Source of the DNA: Mangrovivirga cuniculi
Lineage (GTDB): Bacteria > Bacteroidota > Bacteroidia > Cytophagales > Cyclobacteriaceae
Length of the DNA: 64,000 nt
Direction: 5' to 3'
Assembly (NCBI RefSeq): GCF_005166025.1
Contig: NZ_CP028923.1
Location: forward strand, 2,358,001-2,422,000
Positions within the stretch are counted from its first letter, which is position 1. Each line of letters begins with the position of its first letter. A model generated the notes under the pieces. That model was not told the DNA's origin. It did no database searches and saw only the letters and a program-made list of their open reading frames with translations. The translations under genes were made by a program, and so were the position numbers. Positions 45,434 through 55,986 of the stretch are shown piece after piece.

Positions 45434-46141
45434 CTAAGCCATATTGTGGTAAACGTTCTGGACGTCATCGTCTTCTTCCAGCTTCTCCAAAAGTTTATCG
45501 ACATCAGCTGTTTGTTCTTCATTTAATTCTTTGGTTACATTAGGAATTCGCTCAAAGCCTGAAGACAAGATTTCAATTCCTTTTTCTTCCAAAGCTTTTT
45601 GAATAGCTCCGAAGCTTTCGAAAGAACCATAGATCATGATACCATCTTCATCATCGAAAATTTCTTCAGCACCATAATCAATCATTTCCAGTTCCAGTTC
45701 CTCTATATCAATACCTTCCTTTGCTATTCTAAAGTGACAGGTGTGATCAAACATGAATTCCACTGATCCGGAAGTTCCGAGACTGCCATCAACTTTATTA
45801 AAATAACTTCTGACATTAGCTACTGTACGATTGTTGTTATCTGTAGCTGCTTCTACCAGAACAGCTATTCCGTGTGGAGCATATCCTTCAAATAACACCT
45901 CTTTGTAATCTCCTTGTTCTTTAGATGAAGCTCGTTTTATGGCTCTTTCAACATTATCCTTTGGCATGTTGGCAGCCTTGGCATTTTGGATTACAGCTCT
46001 GAGTTTTGCATTCGTCTCCGGATCTGGTCCTCCTGCTTTAACCGCTATAACTATATCCTTACCAATACGGGTAAATGTTTTGGCCATGTGGCCCCAGCGC
46101 TTTAGCTTACGCGCTTTTCTGAATTCAAATGCTCTTCCCAT
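45434..46141 (-). CDS. yebC: YebC/PmpR family protein
   Basis: Three-domain YebC protein: MGRAFEFRKARKLKRWGHMAKTFTRIGKDIV, LRAVIQNAKAANMPKDNVERAIKRA, YEGYAPHGIAVLVEAATDNNNRTVANVRSYFNK. Known members bind DNA as regulators (PmpR) or help ribosomes translate proline stretches (human TACO1, some bacterial YebC). Which role this copy has cannot be read from sequence. Length of 235 residues is usual. Confidence 0.94.
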   Translation of the reverse strand: MGRAFEFRKARKLKRWGHMAKTFTRIGKDIVIAVKAGGPDPETNAKLRAVIQNAKAANMPKDNVERAIKRASSKEQGDYKEVLFEGYAPHGIAVLVEAATDNNNRTVANVRSYFNKVDGSLGTSGSVEFMFDHTCHFRIAKEGIDIEELELEMIDYGAEEIFDDEDGIMIYGSFESFGAIQKALEEKGIEILSSGFERIPNVTKELNEEQTADVDKLLEKLEEDDDVQNVYHNMA

Positions 46142-46160
46142 GATCTAATAATATAAAACA

Positions 46161-46180
46161 GGCAAATATAATATTTTGCC
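46161..46180. repeat. Inverted repeat before yebC
   Basis: GGCAAATATA / ATATTTTGCC, with perfect GGCAAA / TTTGCC ends, 20-39 bp before the yebC start codon. It may be an operator or part of the leader RNA. Confidence 0.3.
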
Positions 46181-46362
46181 CGAATTTAAAGATTATCACC
46201 CTCCCTAATTTTTATTTATGTGAATTAATCGATCATTATTTCTGAATTAAAACAATTCAATTATTAGCAGGTTATGATTAAGTAAAATGGCTTGTAATTA
46301 GAAGAAATAATTTTTATTGTACTTATAAATAACTTAAATTAAAAAGAGTTCCACAGTATCTG

Positions 46363-46378
46363 AAACAGATATCTGTTT
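46363..46378. promoter_or_regulatory. Perfect 16-bp palindrome before the RND efflux operon
   Basis: AAACAGATATCTGTTT is fully symmetric and lies 18 bp before the probable start of the outer-membrane factor. Position and symmetry fit an operator for a TetR- or MarR-type repressor, the usual control of such pumps. No such regulator gene lies next to the operon. Confidence 0.5.
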
Positions 46379-46395
46379 AAGGTTTAAACATTGAA

Positions 46396-47814
46396 ATGCC
46401 CAAATATAAAAATATTGCAGTTGTTTAGAATTACGGTCTTTTTAAGTCTATTATCAGGATTTTTCTAATTGAAAGTTGCTCACCTAAAGTTGCCAAGGTA
46501 GATCTTCCCTACGACAGTCTTGAAAATTTTTCTGTATCAGGAGATTCACTTCAGCCGGACAGATGGTGGACAGCATTTAATGATGATACACTCAATATTC
46601 TGATAGATTCAGCTTTAGAAGATAACCTTTCCCTAAAGTCTGTATGGTATCAATTAATTGAATCCAGAGCCTCAGTTGCTGTTGTTAATGCTGGTGTTTT
46701 ACCTCAGATTGATCTTCAGCTTCGCAGTGGTATAAGTCGCCCGGAACCTGACTTCGTAGGTGGTGAAAATATGCAGCTTTCTCTCGGAGCTAATTATGAA
46801 CTCGACCTTTGGGGAAGGATCAGGTACAGTATTCATGCGGAGGAGTATCGATTTAAAGCATCCTATTATGATTATAAAACTGCAGCAATAACACTATCAT
46901 CACAAATTACATTGAATTGGTTTCGGTTAAAAGCCTGGAACCAGCAATATAAATTAATTAAGAATCAGATAGCAACAAATGAGAAGGTCCTATCTTTAAT
47001 TCGAGCCAGGTTTGTAAGTGGACAGGTAAAAGGAGTAGATATTCTCAGACAAAAGCAGTTGATCGAGTCCACCAAAGCTCAAAAGGTGTTTATTGAAACA
47101 CAAATTTATACGCTACAAAATCAATTATCCGTATTACTGGGTCAACCACCAGAGGGTACTGTGGATAGTATCAGTTCATCCCTTCCTGAATTACCCGATC
47201 TGCCCAGCACCGGTGTTCCATTAAAGCTGGTCAACAGACGGCCAGATGTACAAAGTGCTTATTTTAATTTACAGGCTTCTGATAGAGACCTTGCTGCAGC
47301 AATCAGTAATAAATACCCAAGATTACAATTTTCTCTGACGGCTGCTATCAGATCAAATACCTTTGAAAATTTGTTTCAAAACCAGGCTGTCGCTGTTACC
47401 GGAAGTTTATTGGCACCGTTATTTTACGGAGGGCGTTTACAAGCAGAAGTAGATAGAAATGAAGCAGTGAGACAGCAGCAAGTGAATAATTATGCCAATG
47501 TAGTGTTAACTGCCTTTCAGGAAATTGAAAATTCATTAATAAGTGAACAAAAACAAATTGAAAATATTACTCTGGTTGAAAATCAAATAGACCTATTACA
47601 AAAAACGATCGGACAGTTAAGATATGAATATCTGAATGGATCATTACCTTACCTTGATGTACTGGTAGCAATTAACCAGGAGCAACAACTCAGAAGAGAT
47701 CTGATAAATGCCAGGTTACAGTTATTAGAAATCAGAGTGGGACTTTACAGAGCACTTGCAGGAGGCTTTGAAACCGATAGAGAATCAGAACTTAAAGAAG
47801 AAGAATCACTTTAA
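46396..47814 (+). pseudogene. Outer-membrane efflux lipoprotein (NodT/OprM type), N-terminus frameshifted
   Basis: TolC-fold channel of a tripartite efflux pump. The frame used at the end is open upstream to 46429 but has no start codon before 46771, although it clearly encodes the family N-terminus there (VDLPYDSL, QPDRWWTAFNDDTLN, DNLSLKSVWYQLIESRASV). Adding a T to the five-T run at 46460-46464 joins it to a lipoprotein signal (ITVFLSLLSGFFLIESC). If one A is also removed at 46408-46412, translation starts at ATG 46396 with MPKYKILQLF; otherwise TTG 46391 or 46415 is the start. Later parts (LDLWGRIRYS, LVNRRPDVQSAY) are normal. Its stop overlaps the adaptor start. Confidence 0.8.
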
Positions 47815-49004
47815 TGACTAAGAAAAAAACCATATTTATATCAATTGCAATTTTGATTGGAGCTGTGGCAACTACTGTGATCATATTTTTAACAGAACCT
47901 GAGGCTGAAAAGGAAGGGGCGACAAAGAAAACAGCGATGTTAGTAAACGTTGAAAACGTTGAAAAAGGAGATTACAATCCCGTTGTCGTAGCTACCGGTA
48001 CCGTACAGGGATCAAAAGATATTGTGATCAGTCCGGAAGTAAGTGGTCTGATCGTATCTATTTCTGAAAAATTTACCCCGGGTACCCTGGTAAAAAAAGG
48101 GGAAATGCTGGTTCAGATTGATCCGGCTGATTTTGAAAATAATTTAATGCTTCGCCAGAGTGATCTTAAACTCGCCAAAGCTAATCTCGCAATAGAAAAA
48201 GGACGTCAGGATGTTGCTGAAAAAGATTATGAGTTAATTGGAGAAGATATGTCTCCGGAAAACAAATCTCTTGTGTTAAGAGAACCTCAACTGGAGATAG
48301 CTAAAGCTAATGTGGCTGCGGCTGAAGCTGCGGTTAAACAATCCAGGGAAGACTTAATCAGTACTTCAATCAAAGCACCGTTTGATGCCCAAATCATAAC
48401 CAGAAATGCCAATAAGGGTTCAATGGTTTCGCCAGGAGATAACCTGGGAAGATTGGTAGGAGTCGAAGAATACTGGATTGTTGCGAATATTCCTGTCAAT
48501 AAAGTAAGGTATCTGAGATTTCCAGGCGATGATAATCAACCTGCTTCCACAGTAGATATTAAAAGTAGTTCAGGTGGGACGATCAGTCGTAAAGGAAAGC
48601 TTTATAAGCTGATCGGTGCATTAAATAATGAAACACGACTAGCCAGGGTACTTATTACTATCGATGATCCCCTCGGCTTTGAAGCGGGTGATATTGTAGA
48701 AGATCCACTACTAATTGGGTCTTTTGTTGAGGTACATATCCAGGCTAATGAGATTAAGGATGTTGTCAGGTTAAACAGGGACTATTTGAGAAAAGAAAAT
48801 ACGGTCTGGGTAATGCAGGATGGTAAATTGCAGATTAAAGATGCTGAGGTGATGCTTCAGGATTCCAAGTATGCTTATATCGTTAATGGGCTTAATGATG
48901 GTGATAAAGTTGTGACCACTAATATATCTACTGTAGTTGAAGGATCCAGTTTAAGAGTAAAGGAAGAAACAAGAGAAGATACATCGGTAACCGAACTAAG
49001 ATAA
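47814..49004 (+). CDS. RND efflux periplasmic adaptor (HlyD/AcrA family)
   Basis: Membrane-fusion protein with one N-terminal membrane anchor (about residues 6-27). The barrel-sandwich hybrid halves are visible (ISPEVSGLIVSISEKFTPGTLVKKGEMLVQIDPADF and STSIKAPFDAQIITRNANKGSMVSPGDNLGRLV), with a helical hairpin of about 60 residues between them and a beta-barrel after. It bridges the RND pump and outer-membrane factor. Start ATG overlaps the upstream stop (TAATGA); the pump gene follows after 3 bp. Confidence 0.92.
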   Translation: MTKKKTIFISIAILIGAVATTVIIFLTEPEAEKEGATKKTAMLVNVENVEKGDYNPVVVATGTVQGSKDIVISPEVSGLIVSISEKFTPGTLVKKGEMLVQIDPADFENNLMLRQSDLKLAKANLAIEKGRQDVAEKDYELIGEDMSPENKSLVLREPQLEIAKANVAAAEAAVKQSREDLISTSIKAPFDAQIITRNANKGSMVSPGDNLGRLVGVEEYWIVANIPVNKVRYLRFPGDDNQPASTVDIKSSSGGTISRKGKLYKLIGALNNETRLARVLITIDDPLGFEAGDIVEDPLLIGSFVEVHIQANEIKDVVRLNRDYLRKENTVWVMQDGKLQIKDAEVMLQDSKYAYIVNGLNDGDKVVTTNISTVVEGSSLRVKEETREDTSVTELR

Positions 49005-49007
49005 CTG

Positions 49008-52000
49008 ATGAAGGAAGGAAATCAAAATATAGATAAAGACCTGAATAGCGGGCCGATAGCCTATATGGCCAGAAACCCTATTATTGCTAATCTTCTGATG
49101 TTCATTTTGCTGGGTGGTGGCATTTATACGATGTACACTATCCAAAAAGAAGTTTATCCTCAATTTCAATTAGATGTAGTCAATATTAGCGTTGTATATC
49201 CCGGAGCGGCTCCTACTGAGGTAGAACAAGGGATTTTATTACCAGTAGAGGAGACCATTAAAGGTGTTCAGGGTATAAAAGAAATTACTTCCACCGCTAA
49301 TGAAGGTTCTGGTACCGTTTCGGTAGAATTGGTCATTGGCACTGACAGAATGAAAGCCTTCCAGGATATCGATCAGGCTGTGAGTAGAATTCAAACATTT
49401 CCAGATGATATTGAGCAACCCCAGGTAAGTCTCGAATCTCAACAAAGGGATGTATTAGAAATCGGATTATTTGGAAATGTTGATATATGGACTTTAAGAC
49501 AAATTGCTGAAAGACTTCGAAATAGATTGTTAAGTAACGATGAGATAACACAGGTAGAGATCGGTAATGTTCCAGAATTCGTTACTCATATAGAAATTCC
49601 TCGAAACACTTTAAGAGAATATAACCTGACTCTAGGTCAGGTGGCAGATATAATCAGGGCTTCAAGTTCGGATGTGCCTGCCGGGGCACTGGAAACTCAA
49701 TCAGGAGAGATCCTTTTGAGAATGGAAGAGAGAAAATTATGGGCGGAGGAATTCGGCAGGGTAGATGTTATTGCCTCAGAATCCGGTGCGACAATTAAAT
49801 TACGAGAAATAGCCAAAATAGAAGATGGATTTGAAGAGACAGGTTTTCATGGGAAATTCAACCGTCAGAATACGGTTGATCTGCAGATTTTCCGGATAGG
49901 AGATCAATCACCTTTAGAAATTGAAGATATTGTAAAACAAATACTAGCTGATTTTGAGCCAACCCTTCCTCAAGGAGTCAATGTCAGAATCGATAGTAAC
50001 AGGGCACAGGACTACAGACAAAGGCTTTCATTACTAACAGAAAACGGACTATATGCAATCGTGATTGTCCTGGTGATCCTGGGTTATTCCTTGAATACAG
50101 GCTTGCTTTCTGGGTAATGATGGGAATGGCGATCTCTTTCATTGGAGGGATGATCTTTTTCCCTTCACTGGATATCAGCGTTAATATGATATCGATGTTC
50201 GGGTTTTTAATAGTTCTCGGTATTGTGGTAGATGATGCAGTTGTAGTCGGGGAAATATATACGAATACAGGCAGAAGGGCTACAACTATCTGGATGCAGC
50301 CATTGCAGGTGCAAAAGATGTATCCAGGCCGGTAATATTTAGTATAATCACCACGATTGTAGCGTTTATACCATTGTTATTTATTCCGGGAAGAACCGGT
50401 AAATACTGGTGGCCGCTTCCAGTAGTGGTGATCGTGGTTCTGGCAGTATCTCTCTTCGAGGCATTATTTATTTTGCCTTCACACGTATCTCATAAACCTA
50501 AAGATAAAAAGCTGGCTATCGTCAAAAAGTTGGAAGAATGGCAGCAAAAGATAGCCGACTCATTTACTTATTTTGTAGAAAACTATTACAGACCATTTCT
50601 GGACAGAAGTTTAAGAAACCGGTACATAACCTTAAGTATTGCCGTAGCTTTGTTAGTCGTGATTGGTGGGTTTGGATATAGTGACCACATGGGAATGGTA
50701 ATGATGCCGGAAGATGCTGCAAATGAGATTGAAGCAGGGGTGAGGTTGCCAGTTGGCACTACTTCTTTTCAGGCCGCTGAAACTGCTCTCGAGATTACTG
50801 ACAATACCTTTAAGATGTTTGAAAAGCACAATCTTTTCGAAGTTGCTGATGGAGTAAAGACCAATGTTCGGGGTAGCAATTTTATAGATGTTGAAATTGT
50901 AATGAAGCCACCGGATCAAAGGGATATGTCAGCTAAAGAAGTAATAGAATTATGGCGTGATAATATCGGGGATATCGAAGGAGTTGATCAGATCACTTTT
51001 GAAGCAGAAAGAGGCCCGGGTGGCTGGAGACAGGATATCAGTGTTGATATTAGTCATACAGATGTGGAAGTCCTGGAAAAGGCCAGTAAAGCCTTCGTGC
51101 AAAGAATGGAGGAATTTAAAGAAACCCGGGATATTAGCGATAATTATAACAAAGGAAAAGTGCAGCTTGGGTTTGAACTGTTACCTGAAGGCAGAAGTCT
51201 GGGACTTACGCCGGCAATAGTTGGTCAGCAGGTCAGGGATGCTTTTTTTGGAGCCTTAGCAATCAGGCAGTTAAGGGGGATAAACGAAACAGAAGTTCGG
51301 GTAAAGCTTCCAAGGCATGAGCGCATGGATATGAATAATCTTGAGGATTTTATTATTCGTACTCAGGATGGAACTGAAGTTCCTTTGCTTAATGTAGTTA
51401 AGGTTAGGAGAGGAGAGACCTTTACCAGTATTAATCGAAGGGACGGAAAGAGAATCATTTCTGTGGGTATGGATGTAGAGCCTGCAAGTGCCCAAACTAG
51501 GGTACTGGAATCGATAAATACTGAAGTTCTGCCCCAGTTGAGGGCTGATTTTCCTGGCATTACCTGGAGTTTTGAGGGTAGTCAGGCAGATATGCGAGAA
51601 TCTACTGAAGCACTTTGGTCAGGATTTTTAATCGCAATGATGGTGATTTACGCCTTGTTAGCTGTGGCCTTAAATAGTTATTCGCAACCACTTATTGTGA
51701 TGCTAGCTATTCCATTTGGTATTGTGGGTGCAGTGATTGGACACATATTGCTTGGTTATAATTTATCACTTGTTAGTTTGATGGGTGTTATAGCGTTGTC
51801 TGGTGTGGTAGTAAACGATTCACTGATAATGATCGATCATGCTAATAAAAACAGGGGAGACCTTAAAGTTTATGAAGCAATCAGGGATGCAGGGGTAAGA
51901 AGATTCAGACCGATTATTTTAACCACCCTGACTACTTTTGGTGGGTTAACACCAATTATCCTGGAAACATCCAGGCAGGCGTATCAGTTAATCCCGATGG

Positions 52001-52140
52001 CAATTTCACTGGGTTTCGGAATTATATTTGCCACGTCGATCATCCTGGTGATTGTCCCTTGTCTTTATATGGCTTTATATGATTTGAAAGTAAAAGCAGG
52101 AAAAATCCCCCAGGAGGAAAAAGCTCCTGCCACTACTTAG
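49008..52140 (+). pseudogene. RND efflux permease, interrupted by two one-base deletions
   Basis: Hydrophobe/amphiphile-type RND pump. The frame stops at 50117 after LNTG; with one base added near 50094-50101 it reads [20 protein letters not shown]. It breaks again in VVVGE at 50253-50255, where one A restores [20 protein letters not shown] and then runs to 52140. The restored protein has 1044 residues, the normal RND length, with [18 protein letters not shown] (helix 4 proton-relay Asp pair) and the second-half signature [15 protein letters not shown]. Substrates unknown. Whether the pump is really broken or the sequence is wrong must be settled from reads. Confidence 0.85.
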
Positions 52141-52152
52141 TTGGATTAAGAT

Positions 52153-52593
52153 TTAATTATTATCCAGCCTGTTTCTCATTTCTCTGAAAGAAGTAGCTAG
52201 TTCGTTTTTTTGGGTGTCAGATAAAACTTTACCTGCCATCTGAAAAACTTCCTGTTCCTCTTCGTCTAAATGATGTATTACCTGGTCTTTTAATTTTTTA
52301 GCGGTAGTTAACCATCCTGGAGAACTGAAATCCTTTTCACGTAATTCTTCGACTAATTCTTCGATATCATGATGCTCTGCAATGCTATGCCGGGATTTAT
52401 CTCTCGTCATGTCTGCTTCCATTAATGGAACATAAAAGTATTTTTCTTCAGCTTCGGCATGATTATTTAGTTCTTTATCCACTTTTTCAAAGATCTCCCG
52501 CCTTCCGTCACTGTCTCCTTCGGTTTTTACAAGAATGTCGAGCAGGGTTCGTTGCTTTTCATGATCCTCTCTGATTGTTTCGAAAATATTCAT
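52153..52593 (-). CDS. Hemerythrin-domain protein
   Basis: Cytosolic four-helix bundle with a predicted di-iron site. Candidate ligands are His11 (REDHEKQR), His45 and Glu49 (NNHAEAEEKYFY), His74/75 (AEHHDIEEL), His107/108 and Glu112 (IHHLDEEEQEVF). Bacterial stand-alone members bind O2 or NO or protect iron-sulfur clusters; which applies here is unknown. It is convergent with the RND gene, 12 bp apart. Confidence 0.9.
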   Translation of the reverse strand: MNIFETIREDHEKQRTLLDILVKTEGDSDGRREIFEKVDKELNNHAEAEEKYFYVPLMEADMTRDKSRHSIAEHHDIEELVEELREKDFSSPGWLTTAKKLKDQVIHHLDEEEQEVFQMAGKVLSDTQKNELATSFREMRNRLDNN

Positions 52594-52795
52594 GGTTTTA
52601 TAATTAATTGTTGATAGATGAATTACATTAAATATAACAAAAATTTAATGCTGTAAAGCTGATTTAAACCTATAATCTGACAGATATTTTTGTATAATTT
52701 TTTGAAAGGGTAACCGGAACTTGTTAAAATGAAATAAAGATTTCATTTAGACGTTCCATACAATTGAATAGATTTGTGTTGAACTATAATTGTTA

Positions 52796-53581
52796 ATGAA
52801 TAAATCATACTGGTTATTAGTGCTTTTGATCCTTGTTTTTTCATCATGTAGTGATGAAGAAAAGATACTCAGAACTATTTCGGTTGAGATAAATACTCCT
52901 GATGATATTGTAGAGCCTGAGGATTCAATTGTTGACCCCATTTTATATAAAAATACAGAGATTTTATCTTCTTTGCCTGTCGAAGAATCAAAAGATAAAT
53001 TCATCCAGGTCGTTTTACCGGCTATTTTAATTTCAAAATACTTCATTACCCGGGATCAGAATAAGATTAAAAAGTTAAGTGACAAAAAGAGATGGAACAA
53101 TTCAGATTCAACTTTTTATTATCAGCAAATTGAAAAATTTAATGCTGAAAATATTACCGACCTGATTGATAGAATGAATGTACATCCGACAAGCATTGTG
53201 ATGGCACAAGCTGCAGTAGAAAGTGGATGGGGAAGTTCCAGGTTCTTTAACGAGGCAAATAATCTTTTTGGAATCTGGTCATTTGATCCGAAAGAGCCCA
53301 GGATTCCGGCTATTGGTTCTAACGTTTTTTTGAGGAAGTATAATAACATATCACAATCTATTAATGATTATTTTATTACGATCGGAAGGTCTTTCGCATA
53401 TAAAAAGTTCAGAGAGAAAAGGAAGAATACTGATGATATAGATGAATTATTACCTCTGTTAAATCGTTATTCTGAAAGAGGAATGGCCTATGTAAATCAG
53501 TTGAATAGGATAATAGACCAGAATGAATTAACCAGGTATGATAATTATAAAATTAATGAAGAATATATTATTAGTCGCTAA
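52796..53581 (+). CDS. Glucosaminidase-domain lipoprotein, Bax-like
   Basis: Lipobox VFSSC (Cys18), then a peptidoglycan N-acetylglucosaminidase domain (GH73-like, as in E. coli Bax) from about residue 75: PTSIVMAQAAVESGWGSSRF with the catalytic Glu142, ANNLFGIWSF, and INDYFITIGRSFAYKKFREKR. ATG 52796 is chosen over the in-frame TTG 6 bp earlier. It overlaps the polysaccharide deacetylase gene by 26 bp, so both envelope enzymes are made together. Confidence 0.88.
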   Translation: MNKSYWLLVLLILVFSSCSDEEKILRTISVEINTPDDIVEPEDSIVDPILYKNTEILSSLPVEESKDKFIQVVLPAILISKYFITRDQNKIKKLSDKKRWNNSDSTFYYQQIEKFNAENITDLIDRMNVHPTSIVMAQAAVESGWGSSRFFNEANNLFGIWSFDPKEPRIPAIGSNVFLRKYNNISQSINDYFITIGRSFAYKKFREKRKNTDDIDELLPLLNRYSERGMAYVNQLNRIIDQNELTRYDNYKINEEYIISR

Positions 53582-54647
53582 TTTATTTCTCTTCTTATTT
53601 TTTCTTATTACCGGTTGTGATAATCAAACTAAAAAGAGGTTAATAACTTACGAATCCATAACTAACGAAGTTTATAAGGACGTAGTTTGCTTTGTTTACC
53701 ACAGGTTTGGCGATCACCGATTTCCCTCAACTAATATATCATTATCAGATTTCGAGGCTCATCTTAAATACTTAAAAGATAATAATTTTGAAGTGGTGAC
53801 ATTTTCTGAAGCACTTGATTATATAAAGTCTGGTTCTGAAAATAAAAAAGTGGCTGTAATCACTATAGACGATGGGTATAAGAGTTTTTTTAATAATGGT
53901 TTACCTCTTTTAAAAAAGTATGATTTTCCGGCTACTTTATTTGTCAATTCTGAGAGTGTAGGAGGTAAGGATTATATGACATGGGGTGAAATAAATAAGG
54001 CCAATAATGAAGGAGTAGAAATAGGGAATCATACTCACACACACGAATATTTTCTTAATATTGATCCTGAAGACAGGTATACTGAATTTGAAAAGGAAAT
54101 AACGATTTCTCAACAGCTTTTCGAAGTCAAACTTGGACATAAACCAGAAACTTTTGCTTATCCGTTTGGTGAATATGATAATGAGATGAAAGCAATTGTA
54201 AAAAAGTTAGGATTTAAGGGTGCTGCAGCTCAGAACTCCGGAGTAATATATTCAGATACGGATTTAATGGAATGCCCCAGGTTTCCTATGTCAGAATCTT
54301 ATGCCGACATTAACAGTTTTATATCGAAAGCTAATATGAAACCACTTAAAATAATTGGTGAAAAACCTTCTGATCAGATCATTTCTAAAAGTATCCCACA
54401 GCCTGTTTTGGAACTTAAAATTCAGGGAGATGCTATAAAATCTGATGAAATACAGTGTTTTATACAAGGTGCAGAATGTGAAATGTCAATTCAAAATGAT
54501 ACTATAAAAAATATTATCGAAGTGGAACTAAAGGCTTCATCTTCTATACTCCTAAGACGAAGGACCCTTTATACTTTAACAGCAAAAAATAGTAACGGAG
54601 ATTGGTGTTGGTTTAGTCATTTATGGGTAAACCCTTCAATCAATTAA
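53556..54647 (+). CDS. Polysaccharide deacetylase lipoprotein (NodB homology, CE4)
   Basis: Lipobox FLITGC (Cys21). The NodB domain spans about residues 40-260: VITIDDGYKSF (Asp105 catalytic base, Asp106 metal), IGNHTHTHEYF (metal His159 and His163), ETFAYPFGEYD and AAAQNSGV. A C-terminal domain of about 90 residues follows without a family I recognise. Substrate could be peptidoglycan or another N-acetylated glycan; its overlap with the glucosaminidase gene favours the cell wall. An in-frame ATG 18 bp upstream is less likely, as it spoils the signal peptide. Confidence 0.88.
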   Translation: MKNILLVANLFLFLFFLITGCDNQTKKRLITYESITNEVYKDVVCFVYHRFGDHRFPSTNISLSDFEAHLKYLKDNNFEVVTFSEALDYIKSGSENKKVAVITIDDGYKSFFNNGLPLLKKYDFPATLFVNSESVGGKDYMTWGEINKANNEGVEIGNHTHTHEYFLNIDPEDRYTEFEKEITISQQLFEVKLGHKPETFAYPFGEYDNEMKAIVKKLGFKGAAAQNSGVIYSDTDLMECPRFPMSESYADINSFISKANMKPLKIIGEKPSDQIISKSIPQPVLELKIQGDAIKSDEIQCFIQGAECEMSIQNDTIKNIIEVELKASSSILLRRRTLYTLTAKNSNGDWCWFSHLWVNPSIN

Positions 54648-54793
54648 CTAAAATTTCGTTTTTATAATTTTTTTAATATTTAATTTAATTTTTCTTTTAT
54701 TTTTTTATATATTAAGAAGAACTAAATCCTGTATTTTCAATCGTGAAGATATAGTGACTGTCGTAATAAGTTTCACGAGGTTATTATTCAACA

Positions 54794-55078
54794 ATGAAGA
54801 CGTTAGATTATTCCAGCCTAATGGATCACAAGATCAGAAGGATTATCAGACAAGAAGAGTTTCGTTTAAGTCATATTAAACATTTTCAAAAATTAACACC
54901 AAGAGAAAAGGAAATCATTGAATTGGTAATCGAAGGTTTAAGTAATAAAGAGATTGGTGAAATGCTTTTTATAAGCAGATGCACGGTAGAACAACATCGG
55001 AAAAACATCAATCGAAAATTAAGTATCAGAAATGCAATGCAATTGTATTCATATGCATTGGCATTTGATCTTATTTAA
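54794..55078 (+). CDS. Minimal LuxR/GerE-type HTH protein
   Basis: A 94-residue protein that is almost only a DNA-binding domain: LTPREKEIIELVIEGLSNKEIGEMLFISRCTVEQHRKNINRKL, at about residues 34-80, with a short helical N-terminus and no receiver or sensor domain. It is probably a small transcription factor controlled by its amount or by a partner. It ends in an 8-bp overlap with the convergent ecsC-like gene. Confidence 0.88.
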   Translation: MKTLDYSSLMDHKIRRIIRQEEFRLSHIKHFQKLTPREKEIIELVIEGLSNKEIGEMLFISRCTVEQHRKNINRKLSIRNAMQLYSYALAFDLI

Positions 55079-55808
55079 TTTGTTGATCTAACAATCGCAG
55101 TCGATATCCATTCATTGCATACCTACCCAAAATTTTAGTGTATTTATGGTTCACATACGCTCCTGCAATTGCTCCCACGCCCGGTATAAGCTGAATAAGT
55201 TTAGCCAGGTCAATAAAGTCCCTGTATTCCAGCTGAAAGGTCTTCCAGTCAAAATCATTGATATCCGTAGGTAAAGATTCAGAATTCTTTTCCCAGTCTT
55301 TCATAATTTTAAAAATCTCATTGCGGTGTTTCTGACTGGAAAATGTTAACTGAAATATATGGAGTATATATAATCTCTCTTTGTAATCTTTCACATCATA
55401 CCCATAACCGTTAGCAACTTCAAACAATAACTTCATTTTTAGGGATAGCCATAGAGGAAAATCAGCTAAGCCAGAAATAAAACCACCAAAACCGGTAATA
55501 GCACCCTCTGCGGCAGATGAGGAAGCGTAGAAATCAATTCTTCTTAATGCGAACTGTTCAGCTTCACTGAAAAACCTGAAATCTTTTTGGTGGAGAGTCG
55601 TATACTCGGCACCAAATATTACTGTTCTGGTTATTTCTTTTATTGCCCTGGTAACAAAATCATGCACCTTATCGGGAATGAGTGTGTTTATTTTATGTTG
55701 AATACCTTTTGTAGCCTGATTCATGAGCGATGGACTCTGGCTCATTTTCAATTGCCATAGTCGATATTCTGATTGGATGGTATCAACGTAATCCTGATCG
55801 ATTTTCAT
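55071..55808 (-). CDS. EcsC family protein
   Basis: Matches the EcsC family: helical protein with RAIKEITRTVIFGAEYT, SSAAEGAITGFGGFISGLADFPLWLSLKMKLLFEVA and the C-terminal IQLIPGVGAIAGAYVNHKY, two Gly/Ala-rich hydrophobic stretches that may touch the membrane. In Bacillus EcsC is encoded with an ABC transporter; here it stands alone and its role is unknown. Confidence 0.85.
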   Translation of the reverse strand: MKIDQDYVDTIQSEYRLWQLKMSQSPSLMNQATKGIQHKINTLIPDKVHDFVTRAIKEITRTVIFGAEYTTLHQKDFRFFSEAEQFALRRIDFYASSSAAEGAITGFGGFISGLADFPLWLSLKMKLLFEVANGYGYDVKDYKERLYILHIFQLTFSSQKHRNEIFKIMKDWEKNSESLPTDINDFDWKTFQLEYRDFIDLAKLIQLIPGVGAIAGAYVNHKYTKILGRYAMNGYRLRLLDQQIK

Positions 55809-55943
55809 TGTGTTTAATTATCTGGCTTTTCAATATAATTAACAAATTCAACTTAAAACACAAGAATTATATTAGCTAAATAAATTAGTTATGAATGGAT
55901 AAAAGGTTAATTGGAGATATAAAATAAGTATCTGTACTAAGAA

Positions 55944-55961
55944 GTCATTATTAATAATGAC
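55944..55961. promoter_or_regulatory. Perfect 18-bp palindrome before the protease cassette
   Basis: GTCATTATTAATAATGAC is fully symmetric, about 117 bp before the first gene of the cassette. It may be an operator. It lies in a 269-bp gap with no other visible gene. Confidence 0.4.
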
Positions 55962-55986
55962 GGAAATGCAACATCCAGCTACGAAT

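Noticed and set aside
8984-50255. Programmed -1 frameshifting as a common explanation of all broken frames
   Set aside because: Only 15954-15960 and 42804-42810 have good slippery heptamers; the others do not, and all are simple one-base gaps.
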